Assembly (NCBI GenBank): GCA_963720805.1
Contig: CAVRGT010000012.1
Location: 328,603 to 392,602 of the forward strand
Reading direction: 5' to 3'
From: VRUE01 sp963720805
Lineage (GTDB): Bacteria; Actinomycetota; Thermoleophilia; Solirubrobacterales; 70-9
DNA: 64,000 bases
Position 1 is the stretch's first letter, and each line of letters begins with the position of its first letter. The notes under the pieces are model-generated. The model worked only from the letters and a program-made list of their open reading frames with translations. It searched no databases and was not told where the DNA came from. Both the position numbers and the translations under genes were made by a program. This document shows positions 52,728-59,842 of the stretch, one piece after another.

Positions 52728-53353
52728 GCCCCGTCGACGGCACCGGAATCAATAACCCCGACCTGCCGGTGGACAAAGCGCTGGTTGAGGGTCGGGTGCC
52801 CGGGCGGTCGCAGGAGGAGATTCCCGAGCTTCATGAGGTTGGGTGTCCGCCCGATTTGCGGGAGAAGATCGAGGCGTTGATGGGGCGGTATCCGGATCGG
52901 AAATCTGCCTCGATCCCGGCGCTCTGGGCGGTGCAGCGGCTTTATGGGTGGTGCACGCCGGAGGGGATTCGGCAGGCTGCGGCGGTGATGCGGGTGACGC
53001 CCGCCTACCTCGAGTCGGTGGCGAGCTTCTACGACCTGCTGCATACGGATCCGGTGGGGACTCACAAGGTGGCTGTGTGCACGAACATCAGCTGCTGGAT
53101 GCGCGGGGGCGACGAGCTGCTCGCGGCCTTCAAAGCGGCGGCCGGCGAGGACGACGAGCGCTTCTTCGTCACCGGGTTCGAGTGCTTGGGCGCCTGCGAC
53201 ATCGCGCCGATGGCCTCGATCGACGAGCGCTACTTCGGCCCGCTCGAGGCGGCCGAGGCGCAGACCGCGATCGAGCAGCTGCGCGCCGGGTCCGACGTCC
53301 TGCCCGAGAAGGCGCTGGAGAAGCGCCCGCTGCCGGGAGGGCCCGATGCCTGA
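52724..53353 (+). CDS. nuoE: NADH-quinone oxidoreductase subunit E
   Basis: 209 residues from GTG 52724. Thioredoxin-like [2Fe-2S] subunit: ligands in VCTNISCWMRGG and GFECLGACDIAPM. Overlaps nuoD and nuoF by a few bases. The N-terminal 40 residues are an extra Pro-rich segment. Confidence 0.95.
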   Translation: MSPVDGTGINNPDLPVDKALVEGRVPGRSQEEIPELHEVGCPPDLREKIEALMGRYPDRKSASIPALWAVQRLYGWCTPEGIRQAAAVMRVTPAYLESVASFYDLLHTDPVGTHKVAVCTNISCWMRGGDELLAAFKAAAGEDDERFFVTGFECLGACDIAPMASIDERYFGPLEAAEAQTAIEQLRAGSDVLPEKALEKRPLPGGPDA

Positions 53354-54638
53354 GACGCGGATGCTCTTGAAGAACGCCGAAGACCCGGCGCTGCGGACGA
53401 TCGACGGCTACAGGGGCTACGGCGGCTACGCCTCGCTGGAGAAGGCCTACAAGGAGATGGAGGCCGAGCAGGTGCTCAAAGAGCTCGAAGACTCGGGCCT
53501 GCGTGGGCGCGGCGGCGCCGGCTTCTCGATGGGCAAGAAGGCCTCCTTCCTGCCCCGCGGCGAGATGAACAAGTACCTCTGCTGCAACGCGGACGAGTCC
53601 GAGCCGGGCGCCTTCAAGGACCGCGAGCTGATGCAGCGCAACCCGCACCAGCTAATCGAGGGGATCGCGATCGCCGCCCTCGCCGCCGGCGCCGGCCACG
53701 CCTTCATCTTCATCCGCGGCGAGTACGACTCGCAGGCCGACATCCTCGACGCCGCCGTCGCCGAGGCCTACGAGGCCGGCTACCTCGGCGTGGACATCCT
53801 CGGCTCCCACCACGACCTCGAGCTGGTCGTCCACCGCGGCGCCGGCGCCTACATCTGCGGCGAGGAGACGGCGTTGCTCGACGCGCTCGAGGGCAAGCGC
53901 GGCAACCCGCGGCTGAAGCCTCCGTTCCCCGCCGTGCAGGGCCTCTACGGCGGACCGACCCTGATCAACAATGTCGAGACGCTTTCCAACGTGCCCCACA
54001 TCGTCAAGCACGGGGCCGAGTGGTTCAAGGGCTTCGGCACCGAGCAGTCGCCCGGGACCAAGGTCGTCTCGATCTCCGGCTGCGTGCGGCGGCCAGGCAA
54101 CTACGAGGTCGAGCTCGGGATCCCGACTCGCGAGCTGATCATGGAGCTGGCCGGCGGCCCGGCCGAGGGCCGCGAGGTCAAGGCCTTCTACCCGGGCGGC
54201 TCCTCCTCGCCGGTACTCAAGGCGGAGGAAGGGATCGACCTCCCGTACAGCTTCGAGGCAATGGCCGAGGCGGGCTCGATGCTCGGCTCGGGCTCGATCA
54301 TCGTCGCCGACGACCGCGTCTCAATCCCGCACATGGCGCTGCGCACGGCGCGCTTCTACCACCACGAGTCCTGCGGCAAGTGCACTCCGTGCCGCGAGGG
54401 CACCAACTGGACGGTGAAGATGCTGGAACGGGTGGTGCGCGGCGAGGCGACGCCGATGGATCTCGACATCGTCGCGTCGGTGCAGGAGAACATCATCGGC
54501 CACTGCCTCTGCGTGCTCGGCGACTCGATGGCAATGCCGGTCGGCGCGATGGTCCGCAAGTTCCGCGACGAGTTCGAAGACGTGATCGCTCAGGCGTCCC
54601 AGGCAGACGCAAGCGCAACCGGGGCGGTGCCCGCATGA
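53346..54638 (+). CDS. nuoF: NADH-quinone oxidoreductase subunit F
   Basis: 430 residues. NADH/FMN-binding 51-kDa subunit: LRGRGGAGFSMGKK (FMN), CCNADESEPGAFKDRELM (NADH), and the [4Fe-4S] N3 ligands SCGKCTPCREGT with the later HCLCVLG. Entry point for electrons. Palindrome family A copy 3 follows 2 bases after the stop. Confidence 0.97.
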   Translation: MPETRMLLKNAEDPALRTIDGYRGYGGYASLEKAYKEMEAEQVLKELEDSGLRGRGGAGFSMGKKASFLPRGEMNKYLCCNADESEPGAFKDRELMQRNPHQLIEGIAIAALAAGAGHAFIFIRGEYDSQADILDAAVAEAYEAGYLGVDILGSHHDLELVVHRGAGAYICGEETALLDALEGKRGNPRLKPPFPAVQGLYGGPTLINNVETLSNVPHIVKHGAEWFKGFGTEQSPGTKVVSISGCVRRPGNYEVELGIPTRELIMELAGGPAEGREVKAFYPGGSSSPVLKAEEGIDLPYSFEAMAEAGSMLGSGSIIVADDRVSIPHMALRTARFYHHESCGKCTPCREGTNWTVKMLERVVRGEATPMDLDIVASVQENIIGHCLCVLGDSMAMPVGAMVRKFRDEFEDVIAQASQADASATGAVPA

Positions 54639-54639
54639 G

Positions 54640-54688
54640 CTTCCGGTGCGCCTTTTACTCCCCCCAGGTACATAAAGCGCACCGGAAG
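54640..54688. repeat. Palindrome family A, copy 3 (nuoF-nuoG junction)
   Basis: CTTCCGGTGCGC (54640-54651) and GCGCACCGGAAG (54677-54688) pair perfectly; flanking CTTTT and ATAAAG extend the stem with gaps. It sits in the middle of the nuo operon, and the GGAAGGGGG at its right end is the nuoG ribosome binding site, exactly as at tmk. Confidence 0.9.
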
Positions 54689-54699
54689 GGGGTTGGCTG

Positions 54700-57336
54700 G
54701 TGAGCGGCAAGGAGATCAACCTGATCATCGACGGGCGCGAGGTGAGCGCGACCGAGGGCGAGATGCTCCACGACGCGGCCAAGCGGGGCGACGTCGAGAT
54801 CCCGGTCTTCTGTTACGAGCCGAAGCTGGGCGAGCCGGTCGGCGCCTGTCGCATGTGCCTGGTCGAGATCGAGGGGATCCCGAAGCTGCAGACCTCCTGC
54901 TCGACCCCGGTGCGCGACGGCATGGTCGTCCACACGCGCACGGACCAGGTGAAGCACGCGCAGAGCGCCGTGGTCGAGTTCCTGCTCGTCAACCATCCGC
55001 TCGACTGCCCGGTCTGCGACAAGGGCGGCGAGTGCCCGCTGCAGGACATCTCGATGGGCTGGGGCCCGGGCAAGAGCCGGATGACCGACCCCAAGCGCCA
55101 CTTCGAGAAGCCGATCGAGCTCTCGCCGCTGGTCGCGATCGACCGCGAGCGCTGCATCCTCTGCTACCGCTGCGTGCGCTTCAGCCAGGAGGTTGCCGAG
55201 GACGAGCAGCTGCAGCTGCTCGAGCGCGGCGACCGCACCTTCGTCGGCACCTTCGACGACCGCCCCTACGTGGCGCCCTTCCACGGCAACATCACCGACC
55301 TCTGCCCGGTCGGGGCGCTGACCAACTACACCTACCGCTTCCGCGCCCGGCCCTGGGACATCGAGCAGGCCGGCTCGGTCTGCACGCTCTGCCCGAGCCA
55401 GTGCAACGTCAGCTTCACCGTCCGCGACGAGCGGGTGAAGCGGGTGATCGCCCGCGACAACGCCGACGTCGACGACGGCTGGCTCTGCGACCGCGGCCGC
55501 TACGGCTTCGAGATGTTCGACGCAGAGGAGCGCGTGCGCGGGCCGAAGCTGCGCGGCGGCGTTGACGCCAGCTGGGAGGACGCGATCGCCAAGGCCGCGG
55601 CGGCGCTGAAGCACGGCGGGGCCGAGAGCGCCGCGATCGTCGGCGACGCCTCCAACGAGGAGGGCTACCTGGTCCAGCGGATCATGCGCGAGGCGCTGGG
55701 CTCGCCCCACATCGACTCGCGCCCCTCGCGCGGTCCGGGCCGCGAGGTGCTCGTTCGCCTCGCCCAGCCCGCGATCTCCGCCCGGGTCCGCGACATTGAC
55801 AACGCCGATGCGATCCTCCTCGTCGGCACCGACCCGCTGCACAGCAGCCCGATACTCGACCTGCGAATCCGCAAGGCGATCCGGCGCAACGGCGCCAAGC
55901 TGGTCCTCGCGACCGAGGCGCCGACGACGCTGGACGGCGGCGCCGAGGCCATCGTCCGATACGGCCCCGGCCAGGCAGGCGGCTTCCTCTCCGAGCTGGC
56001 CGAGGCGCTGGCCACTGCCGGTACCCCCTCCTCACTCGGAGATCGGCGAGAAGGGCCCGGGTTGTCCTCTGAGGTTGACGGCGCCGACTCCGCAAAACGT
56101 TCGGAGGGGGTACCGACAGTGGCCGACGTACTCAAGAGCGCCGAGAGGGCTGTCGTCATTTGGGGAGACCGAATCGGTCGTGGTCAGGGGGCCGCGGAGG
56201 CGCTGCTCGACGTTGCCTCGGCACTCGACCTCGAGAGCAAAGAGGGCTCCGGCCTGCTCGAAGTCCCAGACTTCACAAACGCCCGCGGCCTGCGTGAGGC
56301 CGGCTGCCTCCCCGACGCCGGCCCTGGCCTCACGCGCCCCCCTTTGACTACCTCAGAGGTAGCAGATGGGGGGAGCATTGGGATGGCGACGGAAGAGATC
56401 CGCGCTGCGCTCGAGTCCGGCGAGCTGAAGACGCTCCTCCTCTTCGGCGTCGACCCGCTGCGCGACTTCCCCGACACCACGGCATGGAAAAACGCGCTGG
56501 CGAAAGCAGACCACGTGATCGCCTTCTCGACGTTCGAGACCACCACCACGGCCATGGCGGATGTGGTTCTCCCGTTGGAGACCCACGCCGAGAAAGACGG
56601 CACGGTCTCGCACCCTGACGGTCGCTTGCAGCGAGTCCGCCCGAGCGCCTCGCGCCCCGGGGACATCCGCCCGAACTGGGGCGTCCTGGCCGAGCTCTCC
56701 TTGACGCTGGGACACGACACCGGCATCTCGTCTCAGCCTTCAGCTTTCGCAGCCTTGGCCGACGCGGTCCCGTTCTACGCCGGCATCACCGACGCCGACA
56801 TCGCAGGCCGTGGCATCCGCTGGCAAGAGGCCGGGGGGTCCGTGGGGTGCGACTCGGCGGACGCCGCTCGGCGAGATGCGGGGTCGGTCTCCGCAGATGG
56901 AACAGGCGCCTCGGGCCAAGTGTCCGGCGAGCCGCACCCCACGGACCTCTCAGATCTGGCAAGCGCGAGTGACCCCGGGTCGCCGGACACTCAGCGCGAT
57001 AGCGCGTCCGGCGACCCGGGGTCACTCGCGCTCTCCACTTACAGAGATCTGTGGGCGGGGCCGATTACGGAGCTGAATCCCCCCTTGCGATTCCTGGCTC
57101 CCCAGCAACGCGTGGCGCTGTCCCTGTCCGACGCCGACCGACTCAGCCTGAGTTCCGGCGACGAGGTCTCGGTCTCGCAAAACGGAACGAGCGTCCGAGC
57201 GCGAGTGAGCGTCAAAGAGCGAATCCCCGAGGGCACCTGCCTGCTGATCGAGGGCGTCGCCGACGGCAACGCCAACGCCCTGCTCAACGGCAGTCCCGTC
57301 TCCGTCCAAATCGAGAAGATCCCCGCCGCCCAGTGA
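54700..57336 (+). CDS. nuoG: NADH-quinone oxidoreductase subunit G, with four in-frame palindromic insertions
   Basis: 878 residues from GTG 54700 (SD GGAAGGGGG 7 nt upstream). N-terminus: [2Fe-2S] and [4Fe-4S] ligands in CYEPKLGEPVGACRMCLVE, CSTPVRDG, HPLDCPVCDKGGECPLQD and CILCYRCVRFSQEV; then the molybdopterin-like domain with CTLCPSQCN. In the second half, segments at residues about 441-472, 546-559 and 713-778 are low-complexity (Ser/Gly/Asp/Ala) and coincide exactly with palindromic DNA. They break up an otherwise normal NuoG, so they are inserted loops. Overlaps nuoH by GTGA. Confidence 0.94.
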   Translation: MSGKEINLIIDGREVSATEGEMLHDAAKRGDVEIPVFCYEPKLGEPVGACRMCLVEIEGIPKLQTSCSTPVRDGMVVHTRTDQVKHAQSAVVEFLLVNHPLDCPVCDKGGECPLQDISMGWGPGKSRMTDPKRHFEKPIELSPLVAIDRERCILCYRCVRFSQEVAEDEQLQLLERGDRTFVGTFDDRPYVAPFHGNITDLCPVGALTNYTYRFRARPWDIEQAGSVCTLCPSQCNVSFTVRDERVKRVIARDNADVDDGWLCDRGRYGFEMFDAEERVRGPKLRGGVDASWEDAIAKAAAALKHGGAESAAIVGDASNEEGYLVQRIMREALGSPHIDSRPSRGPGREVLVRLAQPAISARVRDIDNADAILLVGTDPLHSSPILDLRIRKAIRRNGAKLVLATEAPTTLDGGAEAIVRYGPGQAGGFLSELAEALATAGTPSSLGDRREGPGLSSEVDGADSAKRSEGVPTVADVLKSAERAVVIWGDRIGRGQGAAEALLDVASALDLESKEGSGLLEVPDFTNARGLREAGCLPDAGPGLTRPPLTTSEVADGGSIGMATEEIRAALESGELKTLLLFGVDPLRDFPDTTAWKNALAKADHVIAFSTFETTTTAMADVVLPLETHAEKDGTVSHPDGRLQRVRPSASRPGDIRPNWGVLAELSLTLGHDTGISSQPSAFAALADAVPFYAGITDADIAGRGIRWQEAGGSVGCDSADAARRDAGSVSADGTGASGQVSGEPHPTDLSDLASASDPGSPDTQRDSASGDPGSLALSTYRDLWAGPITELNPPLRFLAPQQRVALSLSDADRLSLSSGDEVSVSQNGTSVRARVSVKERIPEGTCLLIEGVADGNANALLNGSPVSVQIEKIPAAQ
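56020..56114. repeat. Palindromic insertion 1 in nuoG
   Basis: GGTACCCCCTCC (56020-56031) and GGAGGGGGTACC (56103-56114) are perfect complements; the loop has a further CCTC-T-GAGG hairpin and CTCCG/CGGAG. About 95 bp read in frame. Confidence 0.85.
56337..56373. repeat. Palindromic insertion 2 in nuoG
   Basis: CCCCCC (56337-56342) and CTACCTC (56348-56354) pair with GAGGTAG (56356-56362) and GGGGGG (56368-56373), a two-block stem with a one-base centre. Short, in frame. Confidence 0.8.
56837..56947. repeat. Palindromic insertion 3 in nuoG
   Basis: GGTCCGTGGGGTGCG... (56837-56862) and ...CGCACCCCACGGACC (56922-56947) pair at 24 of 26 positions, with a 59-base loop. In frame. Confidence 0.85.
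56962..57032. repeat. Palindromic insertion 4 in nuoG (perfect 27 bp)
   Basis: AGCGCGAGTGACCCCGGG... (56962-56988) is a perfect 27-bp complement of 57006-57032; 17-base loop ACTCAGCGCGATAGCGC. Lies 15 bases after insertion 3; both are read in frame. Confidence 0.92.
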
Positions 57337-58331
57337 TCACCCTCGCTGACACCCAGTTCGTCGAAGCCACCTGGATCATGGTGGTCAAGAGTCTGGTCAT
57401 CTTCGGGGTGATCTTCGGCATCCTGCCGCTGATGACGGTGCTCGAGCGCAAGCTGATCGGTCGCTTCCAGCACCGCTACGGCCCCAACCGGGTCGGTCCC
57501 TTCGGCCTGATGCAACCACTCGCGGACGTTGGCAAGCTGCTCTCCAAGGAGGCCTTCCGCCCGGCCAACGCGATCGGCACGCTCTTCATCCTCGGCCCGC
57601 TGCTGCCGGTGCTCTCCGGGGTGCTGGCCCTGGCGATCCTTCCCTGGGGCAACGTCCAGGACGGCGTCGGGCTCTACGGGATCGACGTGCCGATCGGCGT
57701 CCTCTACTTCTTCGCCGTCGGCTCGATCGCCTTCTACGGCCTGCTGCTCGGCGGCTGGTCCTCGGGCTCCAAGTACAGCCTGCTCGGGGCGATGCGCGGC
57801 GCCGCCCAGCTGATCTCCTACGAGGTGGCGATGGGCCTGGCCCTGCTCGGCGTGATCATGATGGGCGGCTCGCTCTCGCTGGTCGACATCGTCGAAGCCC
57901 AGGGCACGATCTGGTTCGTCATCCCCCAGTTCGTCGGCTTCCTGATCTTCATGTTGGCCGGCTTCGCCGAGACCAACCGCACCCCCTTCGACATGCCCGA
58001 GGCCGACGCCGAACTCGTGCAGGGGTTCATGACCGAGTACGGCGGCATGCGCTTCGGCAGCTTCCTGCTGGTCGAATACATGGAGATCTTGGTCGTCTGC
58101 GGGGTCGCCTCGGCGATGTTCCTCGGCGGCTGGATGGGGCCCGGCCCGGGCTGGCTGGACCCGATCTGGATGCTGGCCAAGATGCTCGGCCTCGTTCTCG
58201 TCTTCATCTGGGTGCGGGCGACGCTGCCGCGGCTGCGCTACGACCAGCTGATGAGCCTCGGCTGGAAGGTGCTGCTGCCACTGGCGACGCTGAACGTCCT
58301 GGTCACCGCGGTCCTGGTGGTGACGACGTGA
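57333..58331 (+). CDS. nuoH: NADH-quinone oxidoreductase subunit H
   Basis: 332 residues from GTG 57333, overlapping the nuoG stop; the longer upstream frame is shadow. Eight or more membrane helices, with the quinone-chamber signature ERKLIGRFQHRYGPNRVGPFGLMQPLADVGKLLSKE and FAETNRTPFDMPEADAELVQGFMTEYGGM (short: AETNRTPFDMPEAD). Standard length. Confidence 0.96.
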   Translation: MITLADTQFVEATWIMVVKSLVIFGVIFGILPLMTVLERKLIGRFQHRYGPNRVGPFGLMQPLADVGKLLSKEAFRPANAIGTLFILGPLLPVLSGVLALAILPWGNVQDGVGLYGIDVPIGVLYFFAVGSIAFYGLLLGGWSSGSKYSLLGAMRGAAQLISYEVAMGLALLGVIMMGGSLSLVDIVEAQGTIWFVIPQFVGFLIFMLAGFAETNRTPFDMPEADAELVQGFMTEYGGMRFGSFLLVEYMEILVVCGVASAMFLGGWMGPGPGWLDPIWMLAKMLGLVLVFIWVRATLPRLRYDQLMSLGWKVLLPLATLNVLVTAVLVVTT

Positions 58332-58333
58332 TG

Positions 58334-58378
58334 GGTGCAACGTTTTACGGCTTCCAGAGGACCACAAAACGTTGCACC
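58334..58378. repeat. Palindrome family C, copy 2 (nuoH-nuoI junction)
   Basis: GGTGCAACGTTTT (58334-58346) pairs perfectly with AAAACGTTGCACC (58366-58378). Starts 3 bases after the nuoH stop; the nuoI ribosome binding site GGGAGG follows 2 bases after its end. Same arms as 37483-37527. Confidence 0.9.
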
Positions 58379-58391
58379 TCGGGAGGCTTGC

Positions 58392-58934
58392 ATGGCTGAG
58401 TTCCCCTATCTGACGGACCAGGACGTGGTCGAGGTTCAGCGTGGGCCCGAGCCGGGTGGCGTCGGCGGCGCCTACCGCGCCTTTGGCGAGACGCTGCGCG
58501 GGCTGAAGACGACGATGGCGCGGCTGATCGAGGGACCGATGACGATCGAGTACCCCGAGGAGAAGACTCCCGTCTACCCGCGCTTCCGCGGCCGCCACAA
58601 GCTGCACAAGTTCGAGGACACCGGGCTCGAGAAGTGCGTCGGCTGCTCGCTCTGCGCCGCCGCCTGCCCGGCCGACTGCATCCGCGTCGTCGCCGCCGAG
58701 AACATCCCCGGCGAGCGCGTTTCGGCCGGCGAGCGCTTCGCCGCGGTCTATGAGATCAACATCTCGCGCTGCATCTTCTGCGGCTACTGCGAGATCGCCT
58801 GCCCATTCGACGCGATCACGATGGGCCACGACTACGAGATGTCCGACTACGACCGCACCGACCTGATCTTTACCAAGGAGATGCTGCTCGCCGAGCCGAT
58901 CGAGCGCACTCCGCTGCGAGCAGAAGGCGAGTAA
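58392..58934 (+). CDS. nuoI: NADH-quinone oxidoreductase subunit I
   Basis: 180 residues from ATG 58392; GGGAGG 5 nt upstream sets the start. Two [4Fe-4S] clusters: CVGCSLCAAACPADCI and CIFCGYCEIACPFDAI (each C-x-x-C-x-x-C-x-x-x-C-P). Peripheral arm ferredoxin. Follows a palindrome. Confidence 0.96.
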   Translation: MAEFPYLTDQDVVEVQRGPEPGGVGGAYRAFGETLRGLKTTMARLIEGPMTIEYPEEKTPVYPRFRGRHKLHKFEDTGLEKCVGCSLCAAACPADCIRVVAAENIPGERVSAGERFAAVYEINISRCIFCGYCEIACPFDAITMGHDYEMSDYDRTDLIFTKEMLLAEPIERTPLRAEGE

Positions 58935-59546
58935 ATGGAAGCGGTCCTCTTCTTCGCGGCGGCAATCGGCGCCCTCGGCGGCGCGGTCGGCGTCGTCGCC
59001 ATGCGCAACCCCTTCTACGGCGTCCTGGCCCTGATCGTCCACCTCTTCTCGCTGGCTGTCCTCTTCCTGCTGCTGACCTCGGCCTTCGTCGCCGCCGCCC
59101 AGGTGGTGGTCTACGCAGGCGCCGTGATGGTCCTCTACGTCTTCGTGGTCGCCTACGTTGGTGGCGACACCGAGTCGGCCTGGGAGCCGATCCCGGGGCA
59201 ACGCTTTCTGGCCCCGCTGCTGGGAGCCGCGCTCTTCATCGAGCTCTCGGTCGCGGTACTCGCTTCTTCTCTGCTGGCCCTCGGAACTCATGGACCTGAC
59301 GTCAATCCGGGCTTCGGCGATCCCGCCGCCATCGGCCGCTTGCTCCTAGAACGCTTCCTGATTCCGTTCGAGGCTTCGTCGATCCTGCTGTTGCTGGCTG
59401 CTGTTGGCGCGGTGGTTCTTGCGGGGCGCGGCAAGGCATCAGAGGGGGCCGGGACGGGGTCCTCAGAACGCTCGGCGGGAGCCTCGCTTGAGTGTTCTGA
59501 GGACCCCGTCCCGGCCCCCTCTCACGCTGGCGGTGTCCCGTCATGA
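58935..59546 (+). CDS. nuoJ: NADH-quinone oxidoreductase subunit J, C-terminus rebuilt by a palindrome
   Basis: 203 residues from ATG 58935, directly at the nuoI stop. Five membrane helices, with the family motif AAQVVVYAGAVMVLYVFVVAYVGG (short: VVVYAGAVMVLYVFV). The last 33 residues (about 170-203; Ser/Gly/Glu-rich, SEDPVPAPSHAGG) are encoded by a 29-bp-arm palindrome plus a short end; the stop then overlaps nuoK. Insertion inside the coding end kept the frame. Confidence 0.93.
   Translation: MEAVLFFAAAIGALGGAVGVVAMRNPFYGVLALIVHLFSLAVLFLLLTSAFVAAAQVVVYAGAVMVLYVFVVAYVGGDTESAWEPIPGQRFLAPLLGAALFIELSVAVLASSLLALGTHGPDVNPGFGDPAAIGRLLLERFLIPFEASSILLLLAAVGAVVLAGRGKASEGAGTGSSERSAGASLECSEDPVPAPSHAGGVPS
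59441..59522. repeat. Perfect 29-bp palindrome in nuoJ, core family D copy 2
   Basis: Arms 59441-59469 (AGAGGGGGCCGGGACGG...) and 59494-59522 are perfect complements. The 24-base loop 59470-59493 is the exact reverse complement of the loop at 49243-49266, while the arms have no similarity beyond an inner GAAC/AAAC end. Confidence 0.92.
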
Positions 59547-59842
59547 ACATCGAGTGGTACATCGTGCTCTCATCGCTGCTGTTTGCCGTAGGGGCGATGG
59601 GAATCCTGATCAGGCGCAGTCCGGTTGTGATCCTGCTGTGCCTGGAGCTGATGCTCAACGCCGGGAATCTGGCGCTGGTGGCCTTCAGCAGGATGGTCGG
59701 GAACCAGCAGGGTCAGATTTTCGCGATCGTCGTGATGGTGGTGGCCGCCTGCGAGGTGGTCGTCGGGCTGGGCCTGATCGTGGCGATCTTCCGGCGCAAG
59801 CTTCCGCTGGATGTGGATGCGCTGAGGGAGCTTCGAGGGTGA
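59543..59842 (+). CDS. nuoK: NADH-quinone oxidoreductase subunit K
   Basis: 99 residues from ATG 59543, overlapping nuoJ (ATGA). Three membrane helices with LCLELMLNAGNLALVAF and ACEVVVGLGLIVAIF (conserved membrane Glu residues for proton transfer). Overlaps nuoL by GTGA. Confidence 0.96.
   Translation: MNIEWYIVLSSLLFAVGAMGILIRRSPVVILLCLELMLNAGNLALVAFSRMVGNQQGQIFAIVVMVVAACEVVVGLGLIVAIFRRKLPLDVDALRELRG

Noticed and set aside
57039..59291. 750-codon minus-strand frame over nuoG-nuoJ
   Set aside because: Antisense to nuoH/nuoI; Gln/Asp/Arg-rich shadow of GC-rich coding sequence.
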